Assembly (NCBI GenBank): GCA_030770535.1
Contig: JASVEC010000097.1
Span: forward strand, 1-58,968
Direction of reading: 5' to 3'
DNA: 58,968 nucleotides
Source: Batkoa obscura
Lineage: Eukaryota > Entomophthoromycota > Entomophthoromycetes > Entomophthorales > Batkoaceae
Shown here in pieces: positions 9,900 through 20,410 of the stretch. Each line of letters opens with the position of its first letter. Positions within the stretch are counted from its first letter, which is position 1. The notes under the pieces were generated by a model, which made no database searches, was not told where the DNA came from, and saw nothing but the letters and a program-made list of their open reading frames with translations. The translations under genes and the position numbers were made by a program.

Positions 9900-10740
9900 T
9901 CTTTGTTATTCAAAAATAATCAACAAAAAATGAACTACAACTCAGTATAATTGTGGGGCTTTGCGTTGTACCAAAAAAACTAGTAATTTTACAAATGTTA
10001 ATACAACATCCCCAGAAATTAACTTTTGCACTAATTATTTTAGTCTTAATGTTACCTGTAAAAGACATTATATAAATAGTATAAGAGTCATTATCAGATA
10101 GGCTCTTAAATATTGGACCTTTAATAAATAAACAAAGCACCAGTTGAAACAAAACGTGCTTTTTGTGTCTAAAAACAATAACTAATTTAAGTTAAAAAAC
10201 ATTTTTTACAATAACTTCATACTTTTACAGCATGAATTCGGCCAAAAAAACCTCAGGGTTTATAGATCTACCTAGTATAAGTATCAATATTTCTACACAA
10301 ATTTATTCCATCTCATCCCTTTGTTATATATGACTCTAGATTAGGTTCAGATAATCAATTTCTAATAGTTAGGTTGTCTTCATATTAAACTACCAGGATG
10401 TTATATACCGATAGATTAATAATCACCTATGTATAAATACACACAGGTTTTAATTGTAAATAGTGTTTGCCCACTTTCATGATAAACAAATCCCCACGAG
10501 TTTAAATTACGTCAATAACATAAAAACCACCTTTTTCTGGTGCTTGATTATATTTGTCCCAATAATTAGAAATGATATGTGTGTGGTATAAACAAAAAAT
10601 GAAGGCGCAGACTTCAATATAAGCAATGTTACTAAAAAAACAGTAATTGATTTCAAGCAAATTATGCCCAAATTTCAACAAAAAATCGAGGCAATTAAAG
10701 CAATTAGAGTAAAGCATAAAGAAGTAGATATTTAAGGCAA
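9900..10740 (+). pseudogene. Possible decayed membrane or secreted protein
   Basis: I do not recognise it. Plus-strand stretches read as protein between stops. 9931-10089 has NCGALRCTKKTSNFTN followed by SPEINFCTNYFSLNVTCKRH, which is Cys-rich with N-glycosylation-type sites. 10510-10736 has FFWCLIIFVPII (membrane-like), a stop, then NEGADFNISNVTKKTVIDFK followed by a Lys-rich stretch. The layout of outer Cys-rich part, helix and charged tail resembles a type I membrane protein. The minus-strand frames over the same DNA look like shadows. Confidence 0.22.
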
Positions 10741-10849
10741 CAAACGTCAAAAAATTAAAATTTGGTAAAAAGCAAGCTAAAAATTATATAACTCTATCAA
10801 AATTTTGATTCATACATTGAGTAATTATTCTTCTTTATTGCTTACATAT

Positions 10850-10953
10850 GGGGATGTTTTTTTTAGCTTCATCACTTTTTCTATTTTTTAAGCACTATTC
10901 TATTTGAGTAGAAAAATTGTTAGTAAAATTCTTAAACACAAAAATACATCACC
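10850..10953 (+). mobile_element. Mite-A copy 7
   Basis: GGGGATGT start; ACATCACC end with one changed base. ATAT at 10846-10849 and 10954-10957. Confidence 0.9.
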
Positions 10954-10957
10954 ATAT

Positions 10958-11508
10958 TATGATGAGAAATGTAAAAAAGGGCATAATTATTAAGTTAATT
11001 TAGAAAGCTGATTTAATCTTTTTAAAACTCAGCGTTTTTTATATTAAAACTTTAAAGTCAAATGAAATAATTATATTTAAATGTAATTTATACCATTTTT
11101 GTAAATTTAAAGATAGAGAGCCTTCTTTTATTGGTTGTCCTTCTCAGTATCAAAATTTCCTTTCTTTATACTACCAATTAAACATTCAAAAGCACAATGT
11201 TTCAAAAGTACCCCAAGAAAATCATAAACACCCAATATTAAATTTAGTTTCTAAAAATACATGTAGAATGAAGGCAAATTATAACCCACTGTTAAATACT
11301 AATAACTGATAGATATTCACTACGTCATGAAAAAAGAATAGAAAAATAAAGGGGTTTAGGTCAATATGGGTAGTAGAATTAGGAGTTATTTCAGGGATCC
11401 TATAAATCAACACTTATTGATTTTGCATTATTATTGACAAACTGTTAGCTACTTAATGGTAATATTTATATTTTTAGCTTATTAATTAATCAATAGCATA
11501 ATTTATAT
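10958..11508. other. AT-rich spacer between two Mite-A copies
   Basis: No open frame or repeat of note seen. Confidence 0.5.
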
Positions 11509-11512
11509 ATAT

Positions 11513-11609
11513 GGGAGTGTTTTTTTTGACTTCATTATTTTTTCCATTTTTTAAGCACTATTTGAGTAGAAAAATTGTTAGTAAAATTCTTACACAAAGA
11601 TACATCCCC
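11513..11609 (+). mobile_element. Mite-A copy 8, 50 bp beyond a WOPR gene
   Basis: GGGAGTGT start, ACATCCCC end, ATAT on both sides (11509-11512 and 11610-11613). It sits just past the stop codon of WOPR copy 3 and may lie in its 3' untranslated region. Confidence 0.9.
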
Positions 11610-11661
11610 ATATGTTAAAAATTAAATTTAATAATATATATATATAAACTTTAATTTTACA

Positions 11662-12297
11662 CTATGAGTTAAATTTAGACAATTGAATTTGATCAAAGGA
11701 AATTCTTCTTGGATTATGGGCAATCTTAGTAAATGTGAGTAGCTCATTGATTGAAGGCAAAGGACTTGAGCACGAGTTATATGACGAAACTGAAGAAATT
11801 ACAGGAGGATCTAAATTAATCATTGTCCCATTCAATTTGATTAATTTACCATAATATTTTGATTTAGTACGATAATCTTTAATATAAGAAAAATGGCCAA
11901 CTAGAGAGTAGACATTTGAACTAAAGTTGAATTGAGAAGGGATTAGTAGCTTTTGGGTTGAATTCAAATAAAAATAATTAACAATGCCAATTACATCATC
12001 TTTATAATACACTTTGATACATTTTTTACATAATACATCATTTAAAATGTAATTTAGTTCTTTCTTTTCTTTTTTTTCATAGTAAATAAAAAAGCCATCC
12101 CGAAATGTAGATGCGCTCCATTTCTTATTATCCGTCCAACGAGCTATTTTACTATTCTTTAAAGAAAATATAATAGTTTTTCCATGGTAAATGGAATCTC
12201 TATTACGTCCCTGAGTTAATGGCACAACGTTATTGACACTTGCAGATGCTAATAATATAGCTTCATTAATATTGGGAATATAACCTTTAAATTCCAT
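11662..12297 (-). CDS. Gti1/Pac2 (WOPR) family regulator, copy 3
   Basis: A 211-residue WOPR-domain protein on the opposite strand to copies 1 and 2. It starts MEFKGYIPNINEAILLASAS, close to copy 1. Signature pieces are RDSIYHGKTIIF, RWTDNKKWSASTFRDGFFIY and the second lobe KKCIKVYYKDDVIGIVNYFY. The Gly of the usual WTDG is Asn here and the usual Pro/Ser-Lys/Arg following is Ser-Thr, so DNA contacts may differ. A Ser-rich stretch (SSVSSYNSCSSPLPS) precedes the end, and NPRRISF near the end may echo the RRQL tail of copy 1. Three diverged copies within 6.2 kb indicate local expansion. A nuclear regulatory role is inferred from family membership only. Confidence 0.82.
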   Translation of the reverse strand: MEFKGYIPNINEAILLASASVNNVVPLTQGRNRDSIYHGKTIIFSLKNSKIARWTDNKKWSASTFRDGFFIYYEKKEKKELNYILNDVLCKKCIKVYYKDDVIGIVNYFYLNSTQKLLIPSQFNFSSNVYSLVGHFSYIKDYRTKSKYYGKLIKLNGTMINLDPPVISSVSSYNSCSSPLPSINELLTFTKIAHNPRRISFDQIQLSKFNS

Positions 12298-14620
12298 TTT
12301 TTTCTAAGAGATATTATTTTTTTGATGGGTTTTTTTGCCACTTTCTATGGTATTTATACCTCAGCTATCAGCTTAAATACCCTTACTTAAAGTTACAACT
12401 TTTTCTTCTAGATTTGATGGACGTTTTATGGGGTACACATAACTCCCTTTTTTTTGGTAATTTAATTAACTAACTTCCATTGCAGTTATAGCTTAGCTAA
12501 AAGCTAAATAAAAGTTATTAAATTTTTAAATTTATGTGCATAGCTAATTTACTTTAAAAATTTAAAAACTTAATTTCTTTAACTTTATCTTTATATCTAA
12601 TAATGTCTACTTTAATCACTTAGGATGGCTTAAAAAGCTTCATTAGATAACACTTTAAACCAACTTTATATTTATATCTTAATTAATATATTAAGATAAA
12701 TTTTATGAAAAGACCAGAAGATGATAAATAAAAATTTCAATTTATTTTCGTTCTCCAAAGGATAATTGATGATAGTACTATTATTAATACACAGCCTATT
12801 AAAAGCTATACTATAAGAAGAAGAAAATAAATTAATTAATCTACTTTTGTTAAACATTAAAAAAGATAAACATATATAAGAAGCATATATTCAACTAAAT
12901 CTTTTAATAAATCTTTTAATAAATCTTTTTATACCCACTTTACTTGCATTTAAATTAATAAAAAGTAATCACTAATTAAGAAAAACAAATTTTTCTTAAG
13001 TTGACAACTTCATGGATAATTAAATAAACGATTAGGGGGTTAGTATACTATTACAGTCATATTTGCCTAATATTCTGTTCAAAGTAAGCCGAAAATAGTA
13101 ACTATTTTTATTTTTACAAATATTAAAATATAACAAATAGATTATTAAAAAATGTGAATAATTTTAAATCATTATTCTTTTTAGTTGACTATGATTTCTT
13201 CTAGGTTCTTAAAAACTTTGAACTGAGTAAAAATTTCTAAGGAATATGAGATGTAAATTAAAAAACAAAGTATATCCTGTTATAGTATATTCTTCTCACA
13301 ATTTTATTGCTTGGAACCAATTATCAAATAAAACACTTTTTATCCTTTATCTTAAAATAAACTATCTTATCTAAAGAATACTATAGTTTATTATTTTTAA
13401 AAATCCAAAACCAAACAGCTTGTGGTTACTTTATTAATGAAGTAGAATAAATCTCAAGCAATTAGGGGGCGCAAAAGGGGCAGAAGAGAGGCCCTTGAAC
13501 TCAGAAAGAACCTTAAATTTAACTGAAGAAGGAAATAAGAGAAAAGATGAATAGTGCATTCTATTTTTTTAAAACTTTTATCACAGTTAGAAAAATACAC
13601 GACTATTCTTCTACAATTGAGTGTCCTACATATTTGTTATAAGTCTAAACTATTGTCCCCGACAATCGTAGTGGGGAACTATGTCACAGTTTAACTACGT
13701 AAGTCTAAAGGTTGGCTAAAATATAGCATTAAGGATTCAAAAATGTGCTGAAATTGGAATAAAATATAAAGGGTTAGAGATTTGTTTAAATGGTAATTTA
13801 AGATCTCAAATTCATTAAAAAATTACTAGTACTCTTTAGTTAGTATTTACAGGGGTGAAAGTATGTTTACAATTCATCATAAATTTAGTATAACCTTAAT
13901 AAAAGTTCAAGAATTTAAAAATTGGTAATAATTATCTAAATATGTCATGAAATAGATTGGTGTATTTAAATTATTAAACCTATACTTAAAGCTGAACCCA
14001 TTCTGAATAAACTTTTTACATAAAAATTTACAAAATAGAAAATTTTATATATCCAAAAAAGCGTGTTTGTTGTTGTTTTGTATTTTATACTGATAAGCTT
14101 CATAACATTGATAAAAAAATTTGTTTTCTTGGATAAGCTCAATTTTTATGTAACAAGCATTCGATCTATTAATTTTATAAAGAACTTTTCTTTTGAGTGG
14201 AAACTAGTGTTGATTTGAAATTGTTTTGAATGTATGCTAACTAAAACGGTATTAATTTCGACCATTTTATTATTATTTTTGGCATAACAAATGAAAAAAT
14301 AAGCTATTGTTTAGACCAAGTTAATTATTGTATAACTTTCTGTATCATAATCTACATTTTTTTGTATTTATTTTAACTTAAACTACCATAAACATTGCAT
14401 TCACCCTATGTTTCAGATTGTCATAAAAATTGGTAGCATCAATGGAAAAGAGGTGGATGCTCCATGAGTTGCTGGAGCACTATTGCAATTATAACTGGAT
14501 AATATTGAATAGTAGTTATTTTTTATATTACTTAACTTAATAAAGGAATTGGTAGATTGATTTCTTTTCAATTGAAACTCTTACTTACATAATGAGTTAA
14601 TTTTTAATAAAAAACTAATT
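12298..14620. other. Long gene-free AT-rich region
   Basis: Contains a short tandem run of AAATCTTTTAAT near 12899-12930 and a small GC-richer patch at 13465-13550 reading RGRKRGRREALELRKNLKF before a stop, which may be a gene remnant. Nothing else is supported. Confidence 0.45.
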
Positions 14621-14719
14621 GGGAGTGTTTTTTTTAACTTCATTACTTTTTCCATTTTTTAAACACTATTTAAGTGGAAAATTTGTTAGTAAAATTCTTA
14701 AATATAAAAATACATCCCC
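14621..14719 (+). mobile_element. Mite-A copy 9, AATT duplication
   Basis: GGGAGTGT to ACATCCCC with AATT on both sides (14617-14620 and 14720-14723). Informative because there is no TA dinucleotide at either junction. Confidence 0.92.
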
Positions 14720-14723
14720 AATT

Positions 14724-15408
14724 AATCAAAATTTCACTTGGGGTTTTCAACCTAGAATGTTTATCCCAAAAAACAAAATTCGAACAAACTAAAGTAAAAT
14801 TATATCAACAATAAACCTAAAAAATTAAACAAAATCCGAAAATTTATAATAAAAAATATTCAATTTTGATCATAGCTAAATTTAATTTCAATAGAAACTA
14901 ATGTTATTAAAATAGTTCTGTTATTATAAACATGAAGTAATAAACATCGGGAATGTCGAATGATACAAAATCAGTTTTATCTGTTTAAAAGCCTAATAAC
15001 TTTTACTATAATATTTCTATTTTGCTAATTTTCATTTTTGCTGTTATTCAATTTAGGCATCGTTTTTTAACTATTTAGGTTATAATTACAAGATGATATT
15101 CAAACTGGAACAATAATTTAAAGTTCTGGATTGAAATTCTATTTTTTAGTTTACTTGTAAGAATAAGCAGTAATATTAATATTAAAAAGAAAATCCCAAA
15201 AAAATCTCTTACTTACTTCCAACAATAAATCACTTAGGAGTCTAACTCCTTTAAAACATAAAACAAAAGAGGGCTAAATACTAACATATATTGTTGATTT
15301 AATCTTGAGAACCAATCCTCACATTAGCTCACAAGTTCAAATCCCTGTTATAAAAGAATAAATTCCAGATTTTCCGCTTTTCTGGAACCATAACATACTT
15401 TATCCACT
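14724..15408. other. AT-rich spacer
   Basis: No gene seen. A stretch at about 15325-15345 has a tRNA B-box look (AGTTCAAATCC) but no paired T-stem. Confidence 0.45.
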
Positions 15409-15412
15409 ATAT

Positions 15413-15508
15413 GGGTATGTATTTTTATATTTAATAATTTTACTAACAAATTTTCCGCTTGAATGGCACTTAAAAAATGGAAAAAATAATGAGGTAAAAA
15501 AAACACTC
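15413..15508 (-). mobile_element. Mite-A copy 10
   Basis: GGGTATGT start, ACACTC end, ATAT at 15409-15412 and 15509-15512. Confidence 0.87.
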
Positions 15509-15704
15509 ATATCTTAGGTTTAGTGAATTATTAATAAATATAACTATCAATAATTTTAATTTCTATAAAGAGTTTTAAAGCTAGGACTAATTTGAATAAT
15601 GGATTTAAATAGTAAAATATAGTTTGAGCTTAAATAAAGTTAGCATATATATGAGCCATTCATAATTTGTAAACATTTATACAAGTGTATTCAATATGAG
15701 TATA

Positions 15705-15796
15705 AGAGCGTCTTTTTTGTTTAAGAAATATACTAACAGTTTTTCCATTCAATAGCATTTAAAAAATGGAAAAGTGATGGAACTCAAAAACATCCC
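15705..15796 (-). mobile_element. Mite-A copy 11, diverged, in a promoter
   Basis: The left terminus is eroded (AGAGCGTC) and the right end reads CATCCC before ATAT. It ends about 195 bp upstream of the UDP-glycosyltransferase start, so it lies within that promoter. Confidence 0.75.
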
Positions 15797-15989
15797 ATAT
15801 ATACTTTTAAAATACAATTTAGATTTGAATAAATAAAAACTTGTTCTCATAAAATGTGGTATGACCATAAGGCAAGCTTATATCCCTTAAAAGAGCACCA
15901 CTGTAATATATCACAAACATAACAATAAAAAGATATAAAAACTTGAATTTCAATTTAAAAACTATATAAAGTTGATTAGCATTTCGAAA

Positions 15990-17477
15990 ATGAAACTCCA
16001 TATTTCAATTCTACTTGTTTATGTTTTACCATTATTATTAGCCTACAACATATTAATCCATTCTTCTGGAGGAGGAAGATCGCATATTCGATGGTTAATA
16101 GAGGTCAGTGAAACTCTTTCTGATATGGGTCATAAAATAACATATTTAAGTGATGATGCCAGCTTACAAAATAGTCCAAGCAGTAAAATCAAAAAAGTAA
16201 GTTCAGGAGAAAGTCCATATAAAAGTGCTGGAAAGCTATTTGAAAATGGTATTAAAACACTTTGTAAAACAAGTCATCAACAAGCAACATTAAAATTGTT
16301 AAAGTTTTTATTGTTGAAAGGTTATCAAGCTAGCTTTAGTGAGTTACGTAATTTTATTGAAGATAATAAGGACTTAGATTTAATTATATGTGATTTTATG
16401 ACACCAGCATGCGTAGATTTAGCTTTGTTGAAAAACATACCATTAGCTATTAATTTACAAAGCTTAGATGTATTTTCCAGTGCCAAACCCACCTTTTCAT
16501 TTAATTTTAATGATGATCGTTTTAATTCATTTGAGTTATTAAAAGAGTATTTTTCTTATTATGACATATTAAAAGAACTTAACTTGATGAGAGGTTCTTT
16601 TGGTATCCCCAGTCAAAACTATGTGTTTGCAGAGTATTCAAAGACACTCAATTTAGTTCATTCCTTCTCAGGATTCGAATTAAATAAAGTACCTAAGCAT
16701 TTCCATTTAGTTGGACCTATATTTAATTCTACTCTGTCTACATTAGGAAATGAAGATATCTTGAATATTTTAAATAGTAAAAAGAAGATAATATATATAG
16801 CATTTGGAAATAATGCCCAATTACCAATTAATGTCCATGAAACAATTATTGAAAGCATGGCCAATTTACTTTTAGATACTGCCATCGATTCTGTTATTTA
16901 TTCCACCAGATATTCATGTTCCCATCCTAATATTTATTGTGGTAGCAATTTACCACAAATTAATATCTTAAATAGCCCCAATATCAAGCTATTTATATCC
17001 CATTGTGGTATGGAATCTTTGTTGGAATCTATTAATAACACTAAACCAATATTATGCTTTCCTTTATTTGCTGATCAACCATATTCAGCAAACAAATTAT
17101 TAACTTTAAAGATAGGAGATTATCTAGAGTACAAAGAATTGAACCAAAATAACATAGTAAATAAAGTGATTAAAGTATTAGACAATATTGATAAAAGTAA
17201 AATAATTGGGCTTAATAGTGTAATGAACACAAATAGCAAGGATGCAAAAGAAAGGGCGATTTATCTAATACTAAAATACATTCAAAAAAGTAAATCATGT
17301 AATTATCAATTATTTTGCTATAAACCAACCATTGATTTGAAGTTTTATTGGGAGTACTATTCGTTTTTATTACCTACTTTTTATATATTGCTTTGTTTTA
17401 CTTCCACAGTATTGTTTATTTGGGCTAAAGCGTTAAGTAGGTTTATGAAATTATTTAAAAAGGCAAAAAGAGAGTAA
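15990..17477 (+). CDS. UDP-glycosyltransferase, ER membrane type (GT1)
   Basis: A 495-residue enzyme of the UDP-glucuronosyl/UDP-glucosyl transferase family, which moves a sugar from a UDP-sugar to a small lipophilic acceptor. The start was set at ATG 15990, where MKLHISILLVYVLPLLLAYN is a signal peptide; the upstream in-frame TTG at 15972 is less likely. SSGGGRSHIRW (His about 32) matches the N-terminal acceptor-side catalytic His. The C-terminal donor domain shows LFISHCGMESLLESINNTKP (about 334-353) and PLFADQPYSANK, equivalent to the UGT signature HxGxxS...E...P...DQ. The usual Gly-Gly/Gly-Thr is Cys-Gly here. A helix near 446-470 followed by a Lys-rich tail (FMKLFKKAKRE) matches type I ER anchoring with a cytosolic basic tail. 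The acceptor is unknown. Confidence 0.85.
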   Translation: MKLHISILLVYVLPLLLAYNILIHSSGGGRSHIRWLIEVSETLSDMGHKITYLSDDASLQNSPSSKIKKVSSGESPYKSAGKLFENGIKTLCKTSHQQATLKLLKFLLLKGYQASFSELRNFIEDNKDLDLIICDFMTPACVDLALLKNIPLAINLQSLDVFSSAKPTFSFNFNDDRFNSFELLKEYFSYYDILKELNLMRGSFGIPSQNYVFAEYSKTLNLVHSFSGFELNKVPKHFHLVGPIFNSTLSTLGNEDILNILNSKKKIIYIAFGNNAQLPINVHETIIESMANLLLDTAIDSVIYSTRYSCSHPNIYCGSNLPQINILNSPNIKLFISHCGMESLLESINNTKPILCFPLFADQPYSANKLLTLKIGDYLEYKELNQNNIVNKVIKVLDNIDKSKIIGLNSVMNTNSKDAKERAIYLILKYIQKSKSCNYQLFCYKPTIDLKFYWEYYSFLLPTFYILLCFTSTVLFIWAKALSRFMKLFKKAKRE

Positions 17478-17807
17478 ATTTGATCAGTTATGAACCGTAA
17501 TATCTATGCCAGAATGCACTCAAGTTTAGGTGTTACATTAAATAGTTGTAAATAAAGTATCTAATCTTAATACTTAATATTTTTATACAAAGTTAAAGCT
17601 ATAAAGCCAATTCACGAATGAATTCAAAATTGATTTTATCAGGAATTTTTACTCGAGTGCTGCAAATACTTCCTATGCTTTTTAAATAATATAAAACTTT
17701 ATTACATTTTCCAAAGCCTCATATTATATATTTTGTAAGTATAAATTGATATATTTGAATCAAGAACTATGGGTTTAGATACACAAAGAAAACCATAAAA
17801 ATTCAAA
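17478..17807. other. 3' flank of the UDP-glycosyltransferase
   Basis: AT-rich; no gene or repeat seen before the next Mite-A copy. Confidence 0.5.
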
Positions 17808-17811
17808 ATAT

Positions 17812-17912
17812 GGGGGGGGGGTTTTTTTTATTTCATTACTTTCTCTATTTTTCAAGCACTATTTAAGTGGAAAATTTGTTAGTAAAATTCTTAAACACAA
17901 AAGCACATCCCC
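17812..17912 (+). mobile_element. Mite-A copy 12
   Basis: Starts with a run of nine G, an expansion of the usual four, and ends ACATCCCC. ATAT at 17808-17811 and 17913-17916. Confidence 0.9.
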
Positions 17913-18257
17913 ATATAATAAAATAAAAAGAAGCTGTGAATAGCTGTAGTATATGATAAATTTTAAATTTTAATAGCATGAAAGATCTTCAGCTTATCAC
18001 GTTTATTTCAGGAAAAAGTATAAACAGAATGAATTAAAATTTTTAACAATAGTTTTAGTAAAAGTGAAATGAAAATCCATGTAATGAAAGTTGGAATAGC
18101 TGTAGTTAAAGATATCACAGTTAAAGTTATAAGCTTTTGTATTTTTTATTTTTACTTTGCATTATTATATAAAGTTCTTACAAATTCTTAAATACATTAT
18201 TAATAAAACTTATATAGCTACTTTTGAAGAAGTATAATTATTAAATATATAATATAT

Positions 18258-18355
18258 GGGGATTTTTTTTTTGATTTCATTACTTTTACATTTTTTAAGC
18301 GCTATTTGAGTGGAAAATTTGTTAGTAAAATTCTTAAACACAAAAATGCATCCCC
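18258..18355 (+). mobile_element. Mite-A copy 13
   Basis: GGGGATTT start, GCATCCCC end, ATAT at 18254-18257 and 18356-18359. Confidence 0.9.
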
Positions 18356-18359
18356 ATAT

Positions 18360-18892
18360 ATTAAAGTATACGAATATTTTACTAATTGAATCTTTTTTAA
18401 CGTTATGATAATATAATACTTTATAATGATAACATCAAAATTCCAGACATTTTATATTAAGCTCAAATAGTTTTTAATATTAACCTAATATATTCTTATA
18501 TTGTTTTTATAATTTTAGGCGTAATTTTAAACTTTGGTTAATTTTCAAAAGTATTAAAACTTAATTCAAACATTTGAAAATTAATATCTATAACTGATAT
18601 GTATTGTTTTGTTATTATTTTTTATTCAATTTTAATTTATTATTTGCTCTAAAAAAGCAAATTGCAAAACTTGTTCCGATTATTTATCTAACTTTGAGTA
18701 ATCATAAATTAAATAGTATTGTAACAAATGATGACTTCTTAATACATGGCTTTAATCATTAATCCAAAAAGTTTTTATTAGTATTATTTTCTGCTTTTAT
18801 TTTTAATTTAAAATCCTATAATTATATACATGAAAAAGATATCTTCAGTTGGATCGATTGGTGTGACTAGTATATTTAAGGACAGAGATAGT
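18360..18892. other. AT-rich spacer
   Basis: No open frame or repeat that I can support. Confidence 0.5.
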
Positions 18893-18896
18893 ATTT

Positions 18897-18994
18897 GGGG
18901 ATGTATTTTTGTGTTTAAGAATTTTACTAACAATTTTTCCACTCAAATAGCACTTAAAAGATGGAAAAAGTAATAAAGCCAAAAAAGCATCCCC
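18897..18994 (-). mobile_element. Mite-A copy 14
   Basis: GGGGATGT start and GCATCCCC end. ATTT on the left (18893-18896) and ACTT on the right, one base apart. Confidence 0.88.
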
Positions 18995-18998
18995 ACTT

Positions 18999-20410
18999 AG
19001 TAGTTCTAAATTGTATTGGTTGTAAAATTTGGCTAAAAAACTCTAGTTTTGATTACCCCTTTAAAATTTAATTTCAATTAATTGACCCAGTTTAATTGGT
19101 AAACTTATCTTGGTATAGCTCTTTTATAAAATGGTGATAATTTTATAAATTTTTTGCCTTGTTAAATTTTTTGAATCTTATTTTAAATCTTATTCTAATT
19201 TTGGTAAAAAATTTACTCTAAAATGAACGATTATAATTTTATAAAAGAGATATAATAATTGCATAAGCTTCAAGTTCTTAGTTTCTGTTTAAAAGTGTGA
19301 TTAGGTTTTAATAGATTTTTTTCTTTGAAGACCTATATAAATAAATATGATTTTTCATTAAAATTGGATTATATAGTTTTTAAAAACTAGTTTAGCCCAT
19401 AATGTAAATAATAATGTCGTTGGATTAACATAGTAGGTTGTTTTTAAGAGAAGTAATTAACATTTAGAAAGTGACTATTATGGTAGCTGATATAAATTGG
19501 AAAAATTTGTAAAGTTGCATAAAATAATTAAAAATTAATACTAGATAGTGATTAAGAAGTTTAGAAAAAGATAAGCAATAAGGGAAATAATGTGGATTGT
19601 TTTAGTATTGGTAGATATAAAACCTGATATGCTGCATCTACTTTAAATTTATCTAGATCTTAAATTATTTTATCAACATATTAAACAATCAAGTAACAAA
19701 ACGTTTTATCCATTTAATCTCCATATAAAAATAGCTCAAGTTCACTAACCTTATACTCTCCTTAAATATAAAGAGCTGTATATTAATAGTTAACCTGTAT
19801 ATTAATCTAGTAAATAATGTTGTAATTCAATAAAACAAACTATGATTATATTTGTTTTAATATATATCTTTAATGCAATATTTTGCTTTTCCTTGGCAAG
19901 ATCAGTTTAAGTTTTATATATAATACCGGTTTAACTAATTGAAGTATAAGGCATTAAATTAATTGGTGAAATTAGAGCTGGTAGAGTAGATTTTATATAA
20001 AATATTAAAAATAACTGGGTTGATATAACTGCTTCAGCTCTCTTGTGACTTTTCTTGCGTTATATTTGCAAATAAATCTTGACTAAAATTGATAAATTCT
20101 AAAGACTACATATAAAAAAATTAGGCATGCAAATTATTTAAATTCAAAAGTTATTATTAAAAAAGTCATGTTAGAATTGAAACAGTTCTAACTAAATCGT
20201 ATTTTTATTCGTCTAGATGAGTTGATTTTGTTAACTTAATCAAGATTTAGCTACTTTAGGGTAAGGTTTTTAAATTCCACCCCAAAATGCAATTTGTTAG
20301 CACTTAGGGGAATAATAGATGACTAAAAAACAATATAAAAAGAAAAACTAATCAATATAACTATAAAAAAACGATACCATAAAAAAATTATATAAATTAA
20401 TATAAAAAAG
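18999..20410. other. AT-rich region upstream of tyrosinase
   Basis: No gene seen. The last 100 bases before the tyrosinase ATG are A-rich (repeated TATAAAAAA), plausible as core promoter and leader, but no defined site can be named. Confidence 0.45.

Noticed and set aside
13465-13550. GC-richer patch reading RGRKRGRREALELRKNLKF
   Set aside because: Too short and isolated to call a gene; kept only as a note in the region entry.
15265-15350. Possible tRNA with a B-box AGTTCAAATCC
   Set aside because: The T-stem does not pair and no acceptor or D-arm can be drawn.
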